A stretch of DNA of 64,000 bases, taken from Gordonibacter sp. An230. GTDB lineage: Bacteria; Actinomycetota; Coriobacteriia; Coriobacteriales; Eggerthellaceae. Below the pieces are notes generated by a model that was not told the DNA's origin, made no database searches, and saw only the letters and a list, made by a program, of their open reading frames with translations. The position numbers were made by a program, and so were the translations under genes. The stretch covers positions 1 to 64,000 of the forward strand of contig NZ_NFJP01000023.1 in NCBI RefSeq assembly GCF_002159915.1, in the 5' to 3' direction. Every line of letters begins with the position of its first letter. Position 1 is the stretch's first letter. Of this stretch, positions 52,764 through 62,111 are shown one piece after another.

Positions 52764-52769
52764 TATAAT
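52764..52769 (+). promoter_or_regulatory. -10 element of the carboxylase operon
   Basis: TATAAT at 52764-52769, 49 bases before the start codon; no good -35. Confidence 0.45.
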
Positions 52770-52817
52770 TTGTGCTTCGATCTTTGACTAACTGCAAACC
52801 GAAGGGGGTGTGAGTTC

Positions 52818-54716
52818 ATGCCAAGGCTTCAGATCATGGATACCACCATCCGTGACGGCCAGCAAAGCCTCTGGGCCACGCGCATGCCGATCGGCGACAT
52901 GCTGCCGATTCTGCCGAAGATGGACCGCGTTGGATACTGGGCTATCGAGGCGTGGGGTGGCGCGACGTTCGATACGTGCATGCGTTTCCTCGACGAGAAT
53001 CCGTGGGAGCGGCTTCGATCTATCAAGGCCCAGACGCCGAACACGCCGCTCGCCATGCTCTCGCGCGGACAGAACCTGGTGGGCTACAAGCATTACTCTC
53101 GCGAGATATGCCATCGTTTCATCAAGGCTGCCAAGCGGAACGGCATCCATGTGTTCCGTGTGTTCGATGCCCTCAACGACATTCGCAACGTCGTGGACAA
53201 CGCCGAGGCCATCAACGAGTGCGGCGGGCATTTCGAGGGCGCCATCTCCTATACGATGTCGCCGGTGCACACGCTGGACAGCTATCTTGACTACGGTCAG
53301 AAGCTCAAGGATCTCGGTGCGGACTCCATCTGCATCAAAGACATGGCCGGCATGCTCACGCCCTACCGCACCGAGCGCATGGTGAAAGCCTTCAACGCCG
53401 AGATCGGTTTGCCGCTGCACATTCACTGCCATTACGTCGGCGGCATGGCGCCTGCCAACATCCTCAAGGCCGCCGAGGCCGGCGCGGCCATCGCCGACAC
53501 GGCCCATGCGCCTCTGGCCTTCGGCAACTCGCATCCGGCGGTGGAGATGATCGTGGCCGCCCTGCAGGAGAGCCGTTACGACACGGGCCTCGATCTCGAT
53601 CTCCTGTTCGAGATCGCCGAGTATTGGGAGGAAGTGCGCAAGCGCGGGCACTACAAGCGCGGCGTGTCCTCGCTCATCCATATGCAGGTGTACTCCCATC
53701 AGGTGCCAGGCGGCATGATGTCGAATCTGCTCTCGCAGCTCGAGGTGCAAAACGCGAGCGACCGCCTGCCCGAGGTGATGAGGGAGATCCCCAAGGTTCG
53801 CGCCGAAGTGGGCTACCCGCCGCTCGTCACGCCGATGTCGCAGATCGTGGGCACGCAAGCCGTGTTCAACGTGCTCACCGGCAAGCGCTGGGGCGTGGTG
53901 TCCAAGGAGATGAAGGACTATATCTGCGGCTACTACGGCAAGGCTCCGGGCCGCATGGACAAGGACATCGTGGCGAAGGTGGTGGGCAATTCGGAGATGT
54001 TGCCGCCCGACGTGGCGCCCGGGTCTCTGGTCACTACCACGTATGCGCAGGTTGAGGAGGAGATCGGCGACCTCGCGAAGAGCGAGGAGGACGTGCTCAT
54101 GTACGCCCTGTTCCCGAACGAGGCGCGTACGTATTTGAGCAAGCACCGTACATCGGAGAAGGTCGACTTCCTCATGGAGCAGGAGTCGAGCCATACCAAG
54201 GAGGACGATTACGTGGACATCAATCAGATTCGCGAGCTGGTTCGCGTCGCCGAGGAGAGCGGCGTCGGCGAGATCGTAGTCGAGGAGGAGGGCACGCGCA
54301 TCGCCGTGCGCATGCCGGGCGTTGCGGGCGCCGAGGCGGTCGCGGCGGCCGCTCCTGTGGCCGCCGTGGCGCCGGCTCCCGCTGCGCCGGCCAGCGCAGC
54401 TGCGGACGCGGCGAGCGACGGCGTGGAGCGCCCCTCGAACTGGTATGCGGTCACCGCGCCAATGGTTGGCACGTTCTACACGTCCCCCGCTCCCGGCGAG
54501 CCGCCGTTTGTCCAGGTGGGAGATGAGGTTGCCGCCAAGCAGACGCTCTGCATCGTGGAGGCCATGAAGCTTATGAACGAGATCACGGCCGAGGAAATGG
54601 GCACGGTGCGCGAGGTGTGCCTCGAGGACGCCACGCCGGTGGAGTTTGGCACGGTGCTGTTCTACATCGAGCCGCATGGCGCGGCCGATCCTGCTGCGGA
54701 GAAGGCTAATGTTTAA
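52818..54716 (+). CDS. Biotin-dependent carboxyltransferase fused to a biotin carrier domain (PycB/OadA-like)
   Basis: 632 residues. Residues 1-300 are an HMGL-like TIM barrel with [17 protein letters not shown] and the metal/lysine region [12 protein letters not shown] and LPLHIHCHY, as in oxaloacetate decarboxylase alpha, pyruvate carboxylase and transcarboxylase 5S. A PYC_OADA-type domain runs to about 465. Then an AccB-like segment ([27 protein letters not shown]), an Ala/Pro hinge (about 505-540), and a biotinyl domain with the biotin lysine in EAMKLMNE. AccC follows directly. The likely enzyme is a two-subunit pyruvate carboxylase; no Na+-pump subunit genes are next to it. Confidence 0.88.
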   Translation: MPRLQIMDTTIRDGQQSLWATRMPIGDMLPILPKMDRVGYWAIEAWGGATFDTCMRFLDENPWERLRSIKAQTPNTPLAMLSRGQNLVGYKHYSREICHRFIKAAKRNGIHVFRVFDALNDIRNVVDNAEAINECGGHFEGAISYTMSPVHTLDSYLDYGQKLKDLGADSICIKDMAGMLTPYRTERMVKAFNAEIGLPLHIHCHYVGGMAPANILKAAEAGAAIADTAHAPLAFGNSHPAVEMIVAALQESRYDTGLDLDLLFEIAEYWEEVRKRGHYKRGVSSLIHMQVYSHQVPGGMMSNLLSQLEVQNASDRLPEVMREIPKVRAEVGYPPLVTPMSQIVGTQAVFNVLTGKRWGVVSKEMKDYICGYYGKAPGRMDKDIVAKVVGNSEMLPPDVAPGSLVTTTYAQVEEEIGDLAKSEEDVLMYALFPNEARTYLSKHRTSEKVDFLMEQESSHTKEDDYVDINQIRELVRVAEESGVGEIVVEEEGTRIAVRMPGVAGAEAVAAAAPVAAVAPAPAAPASAAADAASDGVERPSNWYAVTAPMVGTFYTSPAPGEPPFVQVGDEVAAKQTLCIVEAMKLMNEITAEEMGTVREVCLEDATPVEFGTVLFYIEPHGAADPAAEKANV

Positions 54717-56061
54717 CAAGATACTCATCGCGAACCGCGGCGAGGTGGCGCTGCGCGTCATGCGAGCCTGCAAGGAGCTGGGCGTGAAGACGGTGGCGGT
54801 GCACTCCACCGAAGACGCGGACACCTATCCCGTGCGCTACGCCGACGAGGCCGTATGCATCGGCCCTGCTCAGGCGAACAAGAGCTACCTCGTGATGGCC
54901 AACATCATCGCGGCGGCGAAGAACACCGGCGCCGAGGCCATTCATCCCGGTTACGGTTTCCTTGCCGAGAACGCCGACTTCGCGCGCGCGTGCGCGGACA
55001 ACGGTCTCGTGTTCATCGGCCCCTCTGCGGAATGCATCGAGCGTATGGGCGACAAATCGGCCGCGCGCGAGACGATGAAAGGCTGCGGCGTGCCTACGGT
55101 GCCCGGCTCCGACGGATGCATCGACACGGCCGCCGAGGCCAAGGCGTTTGCCGATAGCGTCGGCTACCCCGTGCTCATAAAGGCAACGGCAGGAGGCGGC
55201 GGCAAGGGCATGCGCGAGGTGCACGACCCGGCCGACCTCGAGGCCCAGTACCAGGCGGCCCGCACCGAGGCGGGCGCCGCGTTCGGCAACGACGGCGTGT
55301 ACCTGGAGAAGCTCGTGCTCCGTCCACGTCATGTGGAGGTGCAGGTTCTCGCCGACGATTTCGGTAACCACATCGCGCTGTGCGAGCGCGACTGCTCGGT
55401 GCAGCGCCGACATCAAAAACTCATCGAGGAGGCGCCCTCGCCGGCGCTCGACGACGAGCTGCGCCGGGCGATGGGCGTGGCGGCCATCAAGGCGGTGCGC
55501 GCCGTGGACTACCGCAACGCAGGCACCATCGAGTTTTTGCTCGACGAGCGCGGTAGCTTCTACTTCATGGAGATGAACACGCGTGTGCAGGTGGAGCATC
55601 CCGTCACCGAGGAGATCACCGGCACCGACATCATCAAGGAGCAACTGCGCATCGCGGCTGGCGAGCCTATGAGCTGCGCTGCCCGCGCGCCGTTTTCGCC
55701 TGCAGGCCACGCGATCGAGTTCCGCATCAACGCGGAGGATCCGGCCCATGGTTTCCGTCCGTGTCCCGGCACTGTCACGCGCTTCGAGCCTCCTGCGGGG
55801 CCGGGCGTGCGCGTGGAGAGCTACGTGCGCACCGGTTCGCGCATCTCGCCTTACTATGACTCGCTCGTGGCTAAGCTCATCGTGCACGGGCAGGATCGCG
55901 ACGAAGCGCTCGCACGCGGCCGTCGTGCGCTCGACGAGTTCGTGATCGAGGGCATCGAGACCACCATCCCGTTCCATCGCCGTGTGCTTGACAACGCTGT
56001 GTTCTGCGCCGGCGATGCGACGACGGACTTCATCGAGACCCAGATGGGAGATGTGCTATGA
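54709..56061 (+). CDS. accC: Biotin carboxylase
   Basis: ATP-dependent carboxylation of biotin. 450 residues: [20 protein letters not shown], the ATP-grasp glycine loop [33 protein letters not shown], and [13 protein letters not shown]. Start overlaps the end of the carboxyltransferase gene by eight bases, so the two form one enzyme. Stop overlaps the asp23 start. Confidence 0.96.
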   Translation: MFNKILIANRGEVALRVMRACKELGVKTVAVHSTEDADTYPVRYADEAVCIGPAQANKSYLVMANIIAAAKNTGAEAIHPGYGFLAENADFARACADNGLVFIGPSAECIERMGDKSAARETMKGCGVPTVPGSDGCIDTAAEAKAFADSVGYPVLIKATAGGGGKGMREVHDPADLEAQYQAARTEAGAAFGNDGVYLEKLVLRPRHVEVQVLADDFGNHIALCERDCSVQRRHQKLIEEAPSPALDDELRRAMGVAAIKAVRAVDYRNAGTIEFLLDERGSFYFMEMNTRVQVEHPVTEEITGTDIIKEQLRIAAGEPMSCAARAPFSPAGHAIEFRINAEDPAHGFRPCPGTVTRFEPPAGPGVRVESYVRTGSRISPYYDSLVAKLIVHGQDRDEALARGRRALDEFVIEGIETTIPFHRRVLDNAVFCAGDATTDFIETQMGDVL

Positions 56062-56405
56062 CCGATTTGAACGTTGACGGCATGGCGCTTGCGCCGGGCG
56101 TCGTCGAAACGATCGTATCAATCGCCGTGGGCGAGGTTGAGGGCGTTGCTTCGGTGGGACCCTCCGCCGCGAGCGGATTGCGCTCGGTGTTCGCCAGCAA
56201 ACCCGTCACGCAGGGCATCGACATCTCGCTCGACGAAGAGGAGAAGTTGCACGTGTCGGTGCGCATCGAGGTGTGCTACGGCTACCCGCTGCCCGATCTT
56301 GCCGCCAACGTGCGCGAGGCCGTCGCCGATGCGGTGGCAAGCCAGGTGGGCGCGTCGGTCGGTGCCGTCGACGTGTACGTCGATGGGATCCAGTTCGCCC
56401 GCTAG
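56058..56405 (+). CDS. Asp23/Gls24 family envelope-stress protein
   Basis: 115 residues of the Asp23 (DUF322) fold: [25 protein letters not shown], then [28 protein letters not shown] and a terminal [10 protein letters not shown]. In Firmicutes such proteins support envelope homeostasis and are frequently found between accC and nusB, as here. ATGA overlap with accC. Confidence 0.93.
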   Translation: MTDLNVDGMALAPGVVETIVSIAVGEVEGVASVGPSAASGLRSVFASKPVTQGIDISLDEEEKLHVSVRIEVCYGYPLPDLAANVREAVADAVASQVGASVGAVDVYVDGIQFAR

Positions 56406-56429
56406 ACCACAGAGGACAGAAAGACATTC

Positions 56430-57032
56430 ATGGCTGCGAAACGACACGAACGAACGCGCGCCCGTCGCGAGGCGCTCCAGGTGCTCTACACGAGCGAGAT
56501 AACCGACGAATCGGCTGCGGCCATCGCCGAGGGGCCGATGCGCCTCGCCGAGGATGGGCCGCTGCCGGAGTACGCGCTTACGCTCGTTCGCGGCGTGGAG
56601 GCGCATCGTTGCGCCATTGACGGTCATCTGTCGGCCACATCCGAGAACTGGTCGCTCGCGCGCATGCCCGTCATCGACCGCTCCATCTTGCGCTTGGCGG
56701 CCTACGAGATGATGTACGTGGACGATGTGCCCACGTCGGTCGCCATCAACGAGGCGGTGGAGCTGGCGAAAGATTTCGGCGGCGAGGATGAATCGCCCCG
56801 GTTCGTGAACGGCGTGCTCGGCCGCATCGCAAAGCGCCTGGAGGAAGCCGTTCCCTCGGTTGCCTCCGCATGCGACGAGGGTGTTGCGTGCGCTCGGGAC
56901 GCCCAGGATGGAACGTGTCGGGAAGAGGTTTCGGAGGGCCGTTGCGAAAGCCCGTCGGAAGGGCGCGGCGTTCTCGGGGCGCCCGCTTTGGCGGACGGCT
57001 CGCTGGAGGGAGGGCGCTTCCATGGCGCTTGA
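56430..57032 (+). CDS. nusB: Transcription antitermination factor NusB
   Basis: Helical rRNA antitermination factor. The canonical fold spans about residues 1-140: RARREALQVLY, a basic/aromatic middle, MPVIDRSILRLAAYEMM, VPTSVAINEAVELAKDFGGEDSP-like block and FVNGVLGRIAK. The remaining 55 residues are a Gly/Glu/Ser-rich tail beyond the normal end. It overlaps xseB by 11 bases. Confidence 0.94.
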   Translation: MAAKRHERTRARREALQVLYTSEITDESAAAIAEGPMRLAEDGPLPEYALTLVRGVEAHRCAIDGHLSATSENWSLARMPVIDRSILRLAAYEMMYVDDVPTSVAINEAVELAKDFGGEDESPRFVNGVLGRIAKRLEEAVPSVASACDEGVACARDAQDGTCREEVSEGRCESPSEGRGVLGAPALADGSLEGGRFHGA

Positions 57033-57312
57033 GGAGTACGACAGCTTCGAGGCGGTGAAGTCTCGTCTTGACGAGATCGTTGACGCTGTGAACGACGATG
57101 ATCTTCCGCTTGACGACGCGCTTGCTCTGTACGAAGAGGCCGTCTCGCTTGGTTTGCGGGCGAGCGATCTGCTTGAGGAAGGCATCGAAGCGCAAAACGA
57201 GGCGGATCGCGAGGAGGAGGCGGAGGCGCTAGACGGCGTCGCTGCCGACGAGGGATCGGTTGACGATGCGGGCGACGGCGATCCGGCTTCCAACGAGCCG
57301 ACGACGGCCTGA
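57022..57312 (+). CDS. xseB: Exodeoxyribonuclease VII small subunit
   Basis: 96 residues: the XseB helical hairpin is FEAVKSRLDEIVDAVNDDDLPLDDALALYEEAVSL, then ASDLLEEG, followed by an acidic tail. The large subunit gene xseA is not in the window, although xseA-xseB are usually adjacent. Start ATG 57022 lies inside the end of nusB after GGAGGGAGGG. Confidence 0.88.
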   Translation: MALEEYDSFEAVKSRLDEIVDAVNDDDLPLDDALALYEEAVSLGLRASDLLEEGIEAQNEADREEEAEALDGVAADEGSVDDAGDGDPASNEPTTA

Positions 57313-57329
57313 TTCTGAAAGGCACGAGC

Positions 57330-59210
57330 ATGAACGATCAACGCATTCTCGATATGGTGTCGTCCCCTGCCGATCTCAAGGTGCTCACGAATGAGGAGCT
57401 GTCGATACTCGCTCGCGAGATCCGCGAAGATATCATCACGGTAACGTCCGAGACGGGCGGCCATGTGGCTTCCTCCCTCGGCGCGGTGGAGATCATCCTC
57501 GCTGCGCACAGCATGCTCAACTGCCCCCACGATAAGCTCGTGTTCGATGTGGGGCATCAAGCGTATGCGCACAAGCTGGTCACCGGACGTTTGGACGAGT
57601 TCAAAACGCTGCGCTCCTACGGCGGGCTGTCCGGTTTTACGAAACCAGACGAGAGTCCCTACGACGTGCATCCGTCCGGGCATGCATCCGACTCGCTGTC
57701 TGTGGCGCTCGGTTTGGCGCAGGCGCGCGAGCTGTCCGGAGGAGACGAGAAGATCGTTGCTGTCATCGGCGACGCGGCGCTGTCCGGTGGTATGGCGTTC
57801 GAGGCGCTCAACCACATGGGCCAGGCGCAGATTCCCATGGTCGTCATCCTCAACGACAACGAGATGTCCATCTCCCGCAACGTTGGGGCGCTTATGAAGC
57901 ACCTCGGTTACATGCGCGCCTCCACCCAGTATCGCGAGACGCGCGATTTCGTGCAGGAGAAGATGGAGAAGAGCGGCCCCTTCGGCACCGCGCTCGCCAA
58001 TTTCGGGCGCAACGTGAAAGAATCGCTCAAGCAATTCATCATACCGCGCTCGATGATCTTCGAGCAGCTGGGCATAATGTGCACCGCGCCTATCGACGGG
58101 CACGACATAGGCCTGCTCAAGGAGACGCTCGCTGCCGTGCTCGACACGGACGGGCCGGTGCTCATCCATGTGGTCACGCGCAAGGGCGCCGGCTACGCTC
58201 CCGCGGTGGCTGATCCCGAGAAGTTCCACGGCATCGCGCCGTTTCACATTGGCACAGGAGAGGTGAAGAAGAAGCCTGCGTCCGCTCCGACATACACGAG
58301 CGTGTTCGGCAAAGCGCTCGCAGCCGAGGCGCGCCGCGACGAGCGCATCGTGGCCATCACAGCGGCCATGCGCGGAGGCACCGGGCTCGACGGGTTCTTC
58401 GAGGAGTTCCCCGACCGCTTCGTTGACGCGGGCATCGCCGAGGAGCATGCGGTGGGGCTGGCCAGCGGTCTCGCGCTTGGCGGCAAGAAGCCGGTCGTGG
58501 CCATCTACTCGACGTTTCTGCAACGGGCTTTCGACCAGATCATCATCGACAACGCGCTGCCGGATCTCGATGTGGTGTTCGCCATTGACCGTGCCGGCGT
58601 CGTCGGCGAGGACGGGCCGACGCATCATGGCATGTTCGACCTCGCCTACATGCGCATGATTCCTCACATGCGCGTGCTCGCACCCTCCGACGAGGCCGAG
58701 CTCGTCCATGCGTTGCATACGGCGCTTGCTTTGGGCGGGCCGTTCGCCATCCGCTACCCGCGCGGAGCGGGCGAGGGCGCGCCAGTTCCCGAAGAGCCCG
58801 AGGTGCTCGAAGAGGGTCGTGCCCGCGTTGTGCGCGAAGGCGGCGATGTGGCCGTTCTCGCGTTCGGGCGCATGGTGTCGCGCGCGCTCGGGGCCGCTGA
58901 CCTTCTGGCGGAGCGCGGTTTCGATGCGCGTGTCGTGGACATGCGGTGGGTGAAGCCGCTCGATGCCGAGGAGATCGCGCGTGCCGCGCAAACGAAGCTC
59001 GTGGTCACCGTGGAAGGCGGCGTCGTGGCCGGCGGAGCGGGCGAGGGAGTGCTGGGCGAGATGGCCCGTCAGGGCTTGCACGCCCCAACGCTCAATCTGG
59101 GCATCCGAGATCGCTACGTGCCGCAAGGCAGGGTCGATCTCCTCCTGCGCGACCTGGGTCTCGATGCGGAAGGCATCGCGAACTCCATCGAGGAGCGACT
59201 GTGCTCATAG
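57330..59210 (+). CDS. dxs: 1-deoxy-D-xylulose-5-phosphate synthase
   Basis: Thiamine-diphosphate enzyme starting the MEP isoprenoid route, which feeds menaquinone. 626 residues: DVGHQAYAHKLVTGR, GHASDSLSVALGLAQA, thiamine motif GDAALSGGMAFEALN through NDNEMSIS, and the transketolase-like second half with DAGIAEEHAVGLASG and DGPTHHGMFD. Seventeen bases after xseB, as in many bacteria. Confidence 0.96.
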   Translation: MNDQRILDMVSSPADLKVLTNEELSILAREIREDIITVTSETGGHVASSLGAVEIILAAHSMLNCPHDKLVFDVGHQAYAHKLVTGRLDEFKTLRSYGGLSGFTKPDESPYDVHPSGHASDSLSVALGLAQARELSGGDEKIVAVIGDAALSGGMAFEALNHMGQAQIPMVVILNDNEMSISRNVGALMKHLGYMRASTQYRETRDFVQEKMEKSGPFGTALANFGRNVKESLKQFIIPRSMIFEQLGIMCTAPIDGHDIGLLKETLAAVLDTDGPVLIHVVTRKGAGYAPAVADPEKFHGIAPFHIGTGEVKKKPASAPTYTSVFGKALAAEARRDERIVAITAAMRGGTGLDGFFEEFPDRFVDAGIAEEHAVGLASGLALGGKKPVVAIYSTFLQRAFDQIIIDNALPDLDVVFAIDRAGVVGEDGPTHHGMFDLAYMRMIPHMRVLAPSDEAELVHALHTALALGGPFAIRYPRGAGEGAPVPEEPEVLEEGRARVVREGGDVAVLAFGRMVSRALGAADLLAERGFDARVVDMRWVKPLDAEEIARAAQTKLVVTVEGGVVAGGAGEGVLGEMARQGLHAPTLNLGIRDRYVPQGRVDLLLRDLGLDAEGIANSIEERLCS

Positions 59211-59364
59211 GAAGGGCGGCGGATGCTCTTTCGAGCGCAGGCGCCTGCGGCTTCTCGTCGCGTGCGTGCGGGCGGGGGCTTAGGCGCGCCCTTTCGGGGT
59301 CGATGTTTGCACCTGATGCCGGCTTCGGTGTTGCATCAGGTGCGCATTAGACCTCTCACCTCGT

Positions 59365-59403
59365 ATTTTACTTAAACTTGATCTTCATTTTACGTATATT
59401 TGA
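59365..59403 (+). promoter_or_regulatory. Tandem 17-bp direct repeat before the PiT gene
   Basis: ATTTTACTTAAACTTGA (59365-59381) and ATTTTACGTATATTTGA (59387-59403) match at 14 of 17 positions and lie 22 bp apart, two helical turns, in an AT-rich island of otherwise GC-rich DNA 60 bases before the gene. Likely a regulator-binding site; which regulator is unknown. Confidence 0.5.
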
Positions 59404-59462
59404 CGGAGTGTTTCTATTATGGCTCCGAGCGTTGTGTTCTCAAAGTCCGAAAGGGGATGGGT

Positions 59463-60515
59463 GTGGAGTACGAACTTGCGGCGTTCGCGACGGCCTTCGT
59501 CAGCGATCCCGTGCTCGCGGTCATCGTGGTGCTGACGCTGGGCGCCACCATCGTCAACGGCGCCACCGACGCTCCTAACGCCATAGCGACGGTGGTAGGC
59601 ACGAAGGCCATGCGCCCTGGCCCCGCCATCGCCATGGCGGCGGTGTGCAACTTCGTGGGCCTTGCGGGCATCACGATGGTGTCATCGGCTGTGGCGCTCA
59701 CCATCTTCAATATGGTTGATTTCGGCGGCGACAACCATGCGGCGCTCGTGGCGCTGGCTGCTGCCATGGTGGCCATCATCGTGTGGGGTGTGGCGGCATG
59801 GTACTTCGGCATTCCCACTTCGCAAAGCCATTCGCTCATCGCGGGTATCACGGGCGCGGCCATCGCGCTGCAGGGCGGATTTGCCGGCGTGAACGGTGCT
59901 GAGTGGATGAAGGTGCTTTACGGTTTGGTCGTCTCCACGTTTTTGGGCTTTGGTGCCGGATGGCTCTTCACGCGTCTCATACGCGTGTTCTGCTGGCGTG
60001 CGCAACGCTCGCGCGCCAATGCGTTCTTCAAGTGGGCGCAGATTCTCTCGGGCGCGGGCGTGGCGGTGCTGCACGGAGCGCAGGATGGACAGAAGTTCCT
60101 CTCTTTGTGCATGCTCGGCATCATGATCGCCATGTCGGGCACGGTGGATGGCGACGTGACGTTTCCGTTCTGGCTGATCCTGCTCGTGTCGGGGGTGATG
60201 GCGCTCGGCACGGCCATCGGCGGCAAGAAGATCATCAAGTCCGTGGGCATGAACATGGTGAAGATGGAGCAGTACCAAGGCTTTGCCGCGTGCCTGTCGG
60301 CGTGCTTCTGCATCGGTCTGGCCACGTTCACCGGCATGCCCGTGTCCACCACGCACACTAAGACCACCGCCATCATGGGCGTTGGCGCCGAGAAGAGCAT
60401 TCGCAGTGTGAAGTGGGGTCTAGCGGGCCGCATGGTGCTCACCTGGGTGCTCACTTTTCCCGGTTGCGGCCTCCTGGCCTTTGTGTTCACCCATCTGTTC
60501 CTCATGTGGTTCTAG
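59463..60515 (+). CDS. PiT-family inorganic phosphate permease
   Basis: 350 residues, about ten membrane helices, with both halves of the PiT signature: GATDAPNAIATVVGTKAM, IPTSQSHSLIAG, then GAQDGQKFLSLC and GMPVSTTHTKTTAIMGVG. Normally GANDxxN; here GATDAPN. GTG at 59463 is preferred (AAAGGGG six bases upstream) over ATG 59457. It is a second, low-affinity phosphate uptake route besides Pst, with no phoU-like gene beside it. Confidence 0.93.
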   Translation: MEYELAAFATAFVSDPVLAVIVVLTLGATIVNGATDAPNAIATVVGTKAMRPGPAIAMAAVCNFVGLAGITMVSSAVALTIFNMVDFGGDNHAALVALAAAMVAIIVWGVAAWYFGIPTSQSHSLIAGITGAAIALQGGFAGVNGAEWMKVLYGLVVSTFLGFGAGWLFTRLIRVFCWRAQRSRANAFFKWAQILSGAGVAVLHGAQDGQKFLSLCMLGIMIAMSGTVDGDVTFPFWLILLVSGVMALGTAIGGKKIIKSVGMNMVKMEQYQGFAACLSACFCIGLATFTGMPVSTTHTKTTAIMGVGAEKSIRSVKWGLAGRMVLTWVLTFPGCGLLAFVFTHLFLMWF

Positions 60516-60579
60516 AGGCGCGGGATCGGTGGGTCCGGTATCGCGGGAAGGGGAGGTTGCGCACGGGCGGGGCGGCTTC

Positions 60580-60614
60580 GACGCGAGAGGAGGGCTTTGC
60601 CCTCGCATCGCGTC
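60580..60614. terminator. Hairpin between convergent PiT and GNAT genes
   Basis: GACGCGA/TCGCGTC and GAGGGC/GCCCTC stems (60580-60586 with 60608-60614, 60590-60595 with 60599-60604) separated by a 3x3 internal loop, loop TTT. Placed between convergent genes it may act in both directions. The rest of 60516-60899 holds nothing recognisable. Confidence 0.5.
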
Positions 60615-60899
60615 GAGAGCGGTGTCGGCTGCGAGGGGCAGGCGGCGTTGGTGCGATGCGCCGATGCCGCTCGTCGGTCAGTGCGGCCGCATGAAGCCTG
60701 GCATACGAGCCCGTCGTCGCGGTTTCGCGCGAGGACGGGCTGGCTATCGAAATCAGGACGGTTGCTGCGCAGGGCGCACGGCCGAGGGCTTCGTGTCGAG
60801 ATGGATGGACAGCGGCTTGCGGCAGGATCCGGTCTGAAGGTCCCGACCTCCTTTCCTTCCACGTGCTCGCCTGCAGGTTTTCGGTGATCGCCTTTCGCG

Positions 60900-61418
60900 T
60901 CAAGCGCTCTCGATGCGCTTCTCCATGATGTAATCGTCCATGATGAACCCGTTGCCGATGTCGGTCTCCGCGGCGTCGATGGTTTCGAATCCCTTGCCAA
61001 GGTAGGCCCGAATGGCCAGATCGTTATGCTTGTACACCGTCAGATACATCGCGCGCAGTCCGCGCTCGCGGCACAGGTTCTCGTAGAAGCCGATCGTCCG
61101 GCTGGCGAAGCCGTGCCCGCGCTCCTCGGCCCGCAGGTAGATCTTCGAGATGAAGAAACGGTTCGTCTCGGGCTCGACGCGCCCTCCCGTGTAGCCAACG
61201 ATGCGTCCGTCGTCCTCGGCTCGCAGCAGCCAGTACTCGTAGGCGTGCTCGGCCATGTCGCGCTCGATGGCGGCGATGCTCTGGAAGCGCTCGACCATGT
61301 AATCGGTTTGGGCCGGGCCGATGAGAGCGGGCCAATACTCGTGCCAGATCTCGTCGGCGAGCGCGGCGAGGCGCTCGCAGTCGTCGGGGGTTCGAACGGG
61401 GATGAATGCAATCGTCAT
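60900..61418 (-). CDS. GNAT-family N-acetyltransferase
   Basis: 172 residues with the acetyl-CoA fold: WLLRAEDDGRIVGYTGGRVE, then FFISKIYLRAEERGHGFASRTIGFYENLCRE (motif A) and LTVYKHNDLAIRAYLGKGFETI. Substrate unknown; the WHEYWPALIGPAQTDYM region near the N terminus is typical of a widespread unassigned GNAT subgroup. ATG at 61418 follows AAAGGCG; an open frame upstream is not coding-like. Confidence 0.9.
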   Translation of the reverse strand: MTIAFIPVRTPDDCERLAALADEIWHEYWPALIGPAQTDYMVERFQSIAAIERDMAEHAYEYWLLRAEDDGRIVGYTGGRVEPETNRFFISKIYLRAEERGHGFASRTIGFYENLCRERGLRAMYLTVYKHNDLAIRAYLGKGFETIDAAETDIGNGFIMDDYIMEKRIESA

Positions 61419-61673
61419 GATGTCGCCTTTCGTCTGTGCATGTTCCCGTATTGTAACGCGAGCGCACGGATTGCGCGTCGTTCGCGCCTTAGGCGATGGA
61501 CGGTTGGGCCGCGCTGGTCGGCCGCGTCCTGTCACGAACGGCGTGATCGGGGTTGTGGACGTTCGCGGCAGAAGCGCCATCCCTTCTTCGTCCGTGCGTC
61601 TTGTCTTTACTAATGATATATAATCCTATTTAATTTATACTACGGCTAACGATTCGTATGGCGAGGAGGCATC

Positions 61674-62111
61674 ATGGCGACCACGATTGGGAACGGGAAC
61701 GACCGCGCGGTAACGCGCAACACCATACAGCGAGCTCTCGTTCTCGAGTCCGTGCGCTCGCTGCGCAACCATCCCACGTCCGCCGACGTGTACGAGTCGG
61801 TGCGCGAGCATCATCCGAGCATATCGCGAGCCACGGTGTACCGCAACCTTGGCGTGTTGGCAAGCCGGGGCGAGGTGCTTCGCGTTGAGGTGCCAAACGG
61901 CGCTGATCGCTATGATTTCCGCACAGCCCCTCATTGCCATGCCGTCTGCCGCATGTGCGGGGGCGTGTTCGACATCGAGGTTTCTCAGGTGGATCTCATG
62001 TCGCAGGTGAGCGACGCGCATGGTTTTTCCATCGAGCGCCATGCGATCATCTTCGAGGGAGTGTGCGCGCAATGCCGGCATGATGGCCGAGCGTGCGCAG
62101 AGGGACACTGA
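61674..62111 (+). CDS. Fur/PerR-family metalloregulator
   Basis: 145 residues. N-terminal winged helix (RALVLESVRSLRNHPTSADVYESVREHHPSISRATVYRNLGVLASRGEV region), then PHCHAVCRMCGGVFDIE with His/Cys ligands and a second Cys pair CAQC, forming the structural zinc site. It resembles PerR more than Fur in the TPHCHAxCxxCG-like block, but the sensory ligands cannot be settled by eye. An AT-rich near-palindrome ATATAATCCTATTTA (61618-61632) upstream resembles a PerR box and may be an autoregulatory site. ATG at 61674 with GAGGAGG upstream. Confidence 0.92.
   Translation: MATTIGNGNDRAVTRNTIQRALVLESVRSLRNHPTSADVYESVREHHPSISRATVYRNLGVLASRGEVLRVEVPNGADRYDFRTAPHCHAVCRMCGGVFDIEVSQVDLMSQVSDAHGFSIERHAIIFEGVCAQCRHDGRACAEGH

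Noticed and set aside
52001-52768. Plus-strand frame of 255 codons before the carboxylase operon
   Set aside because: No domain or ribosome site, and it ends over the TATAAT promoter element.
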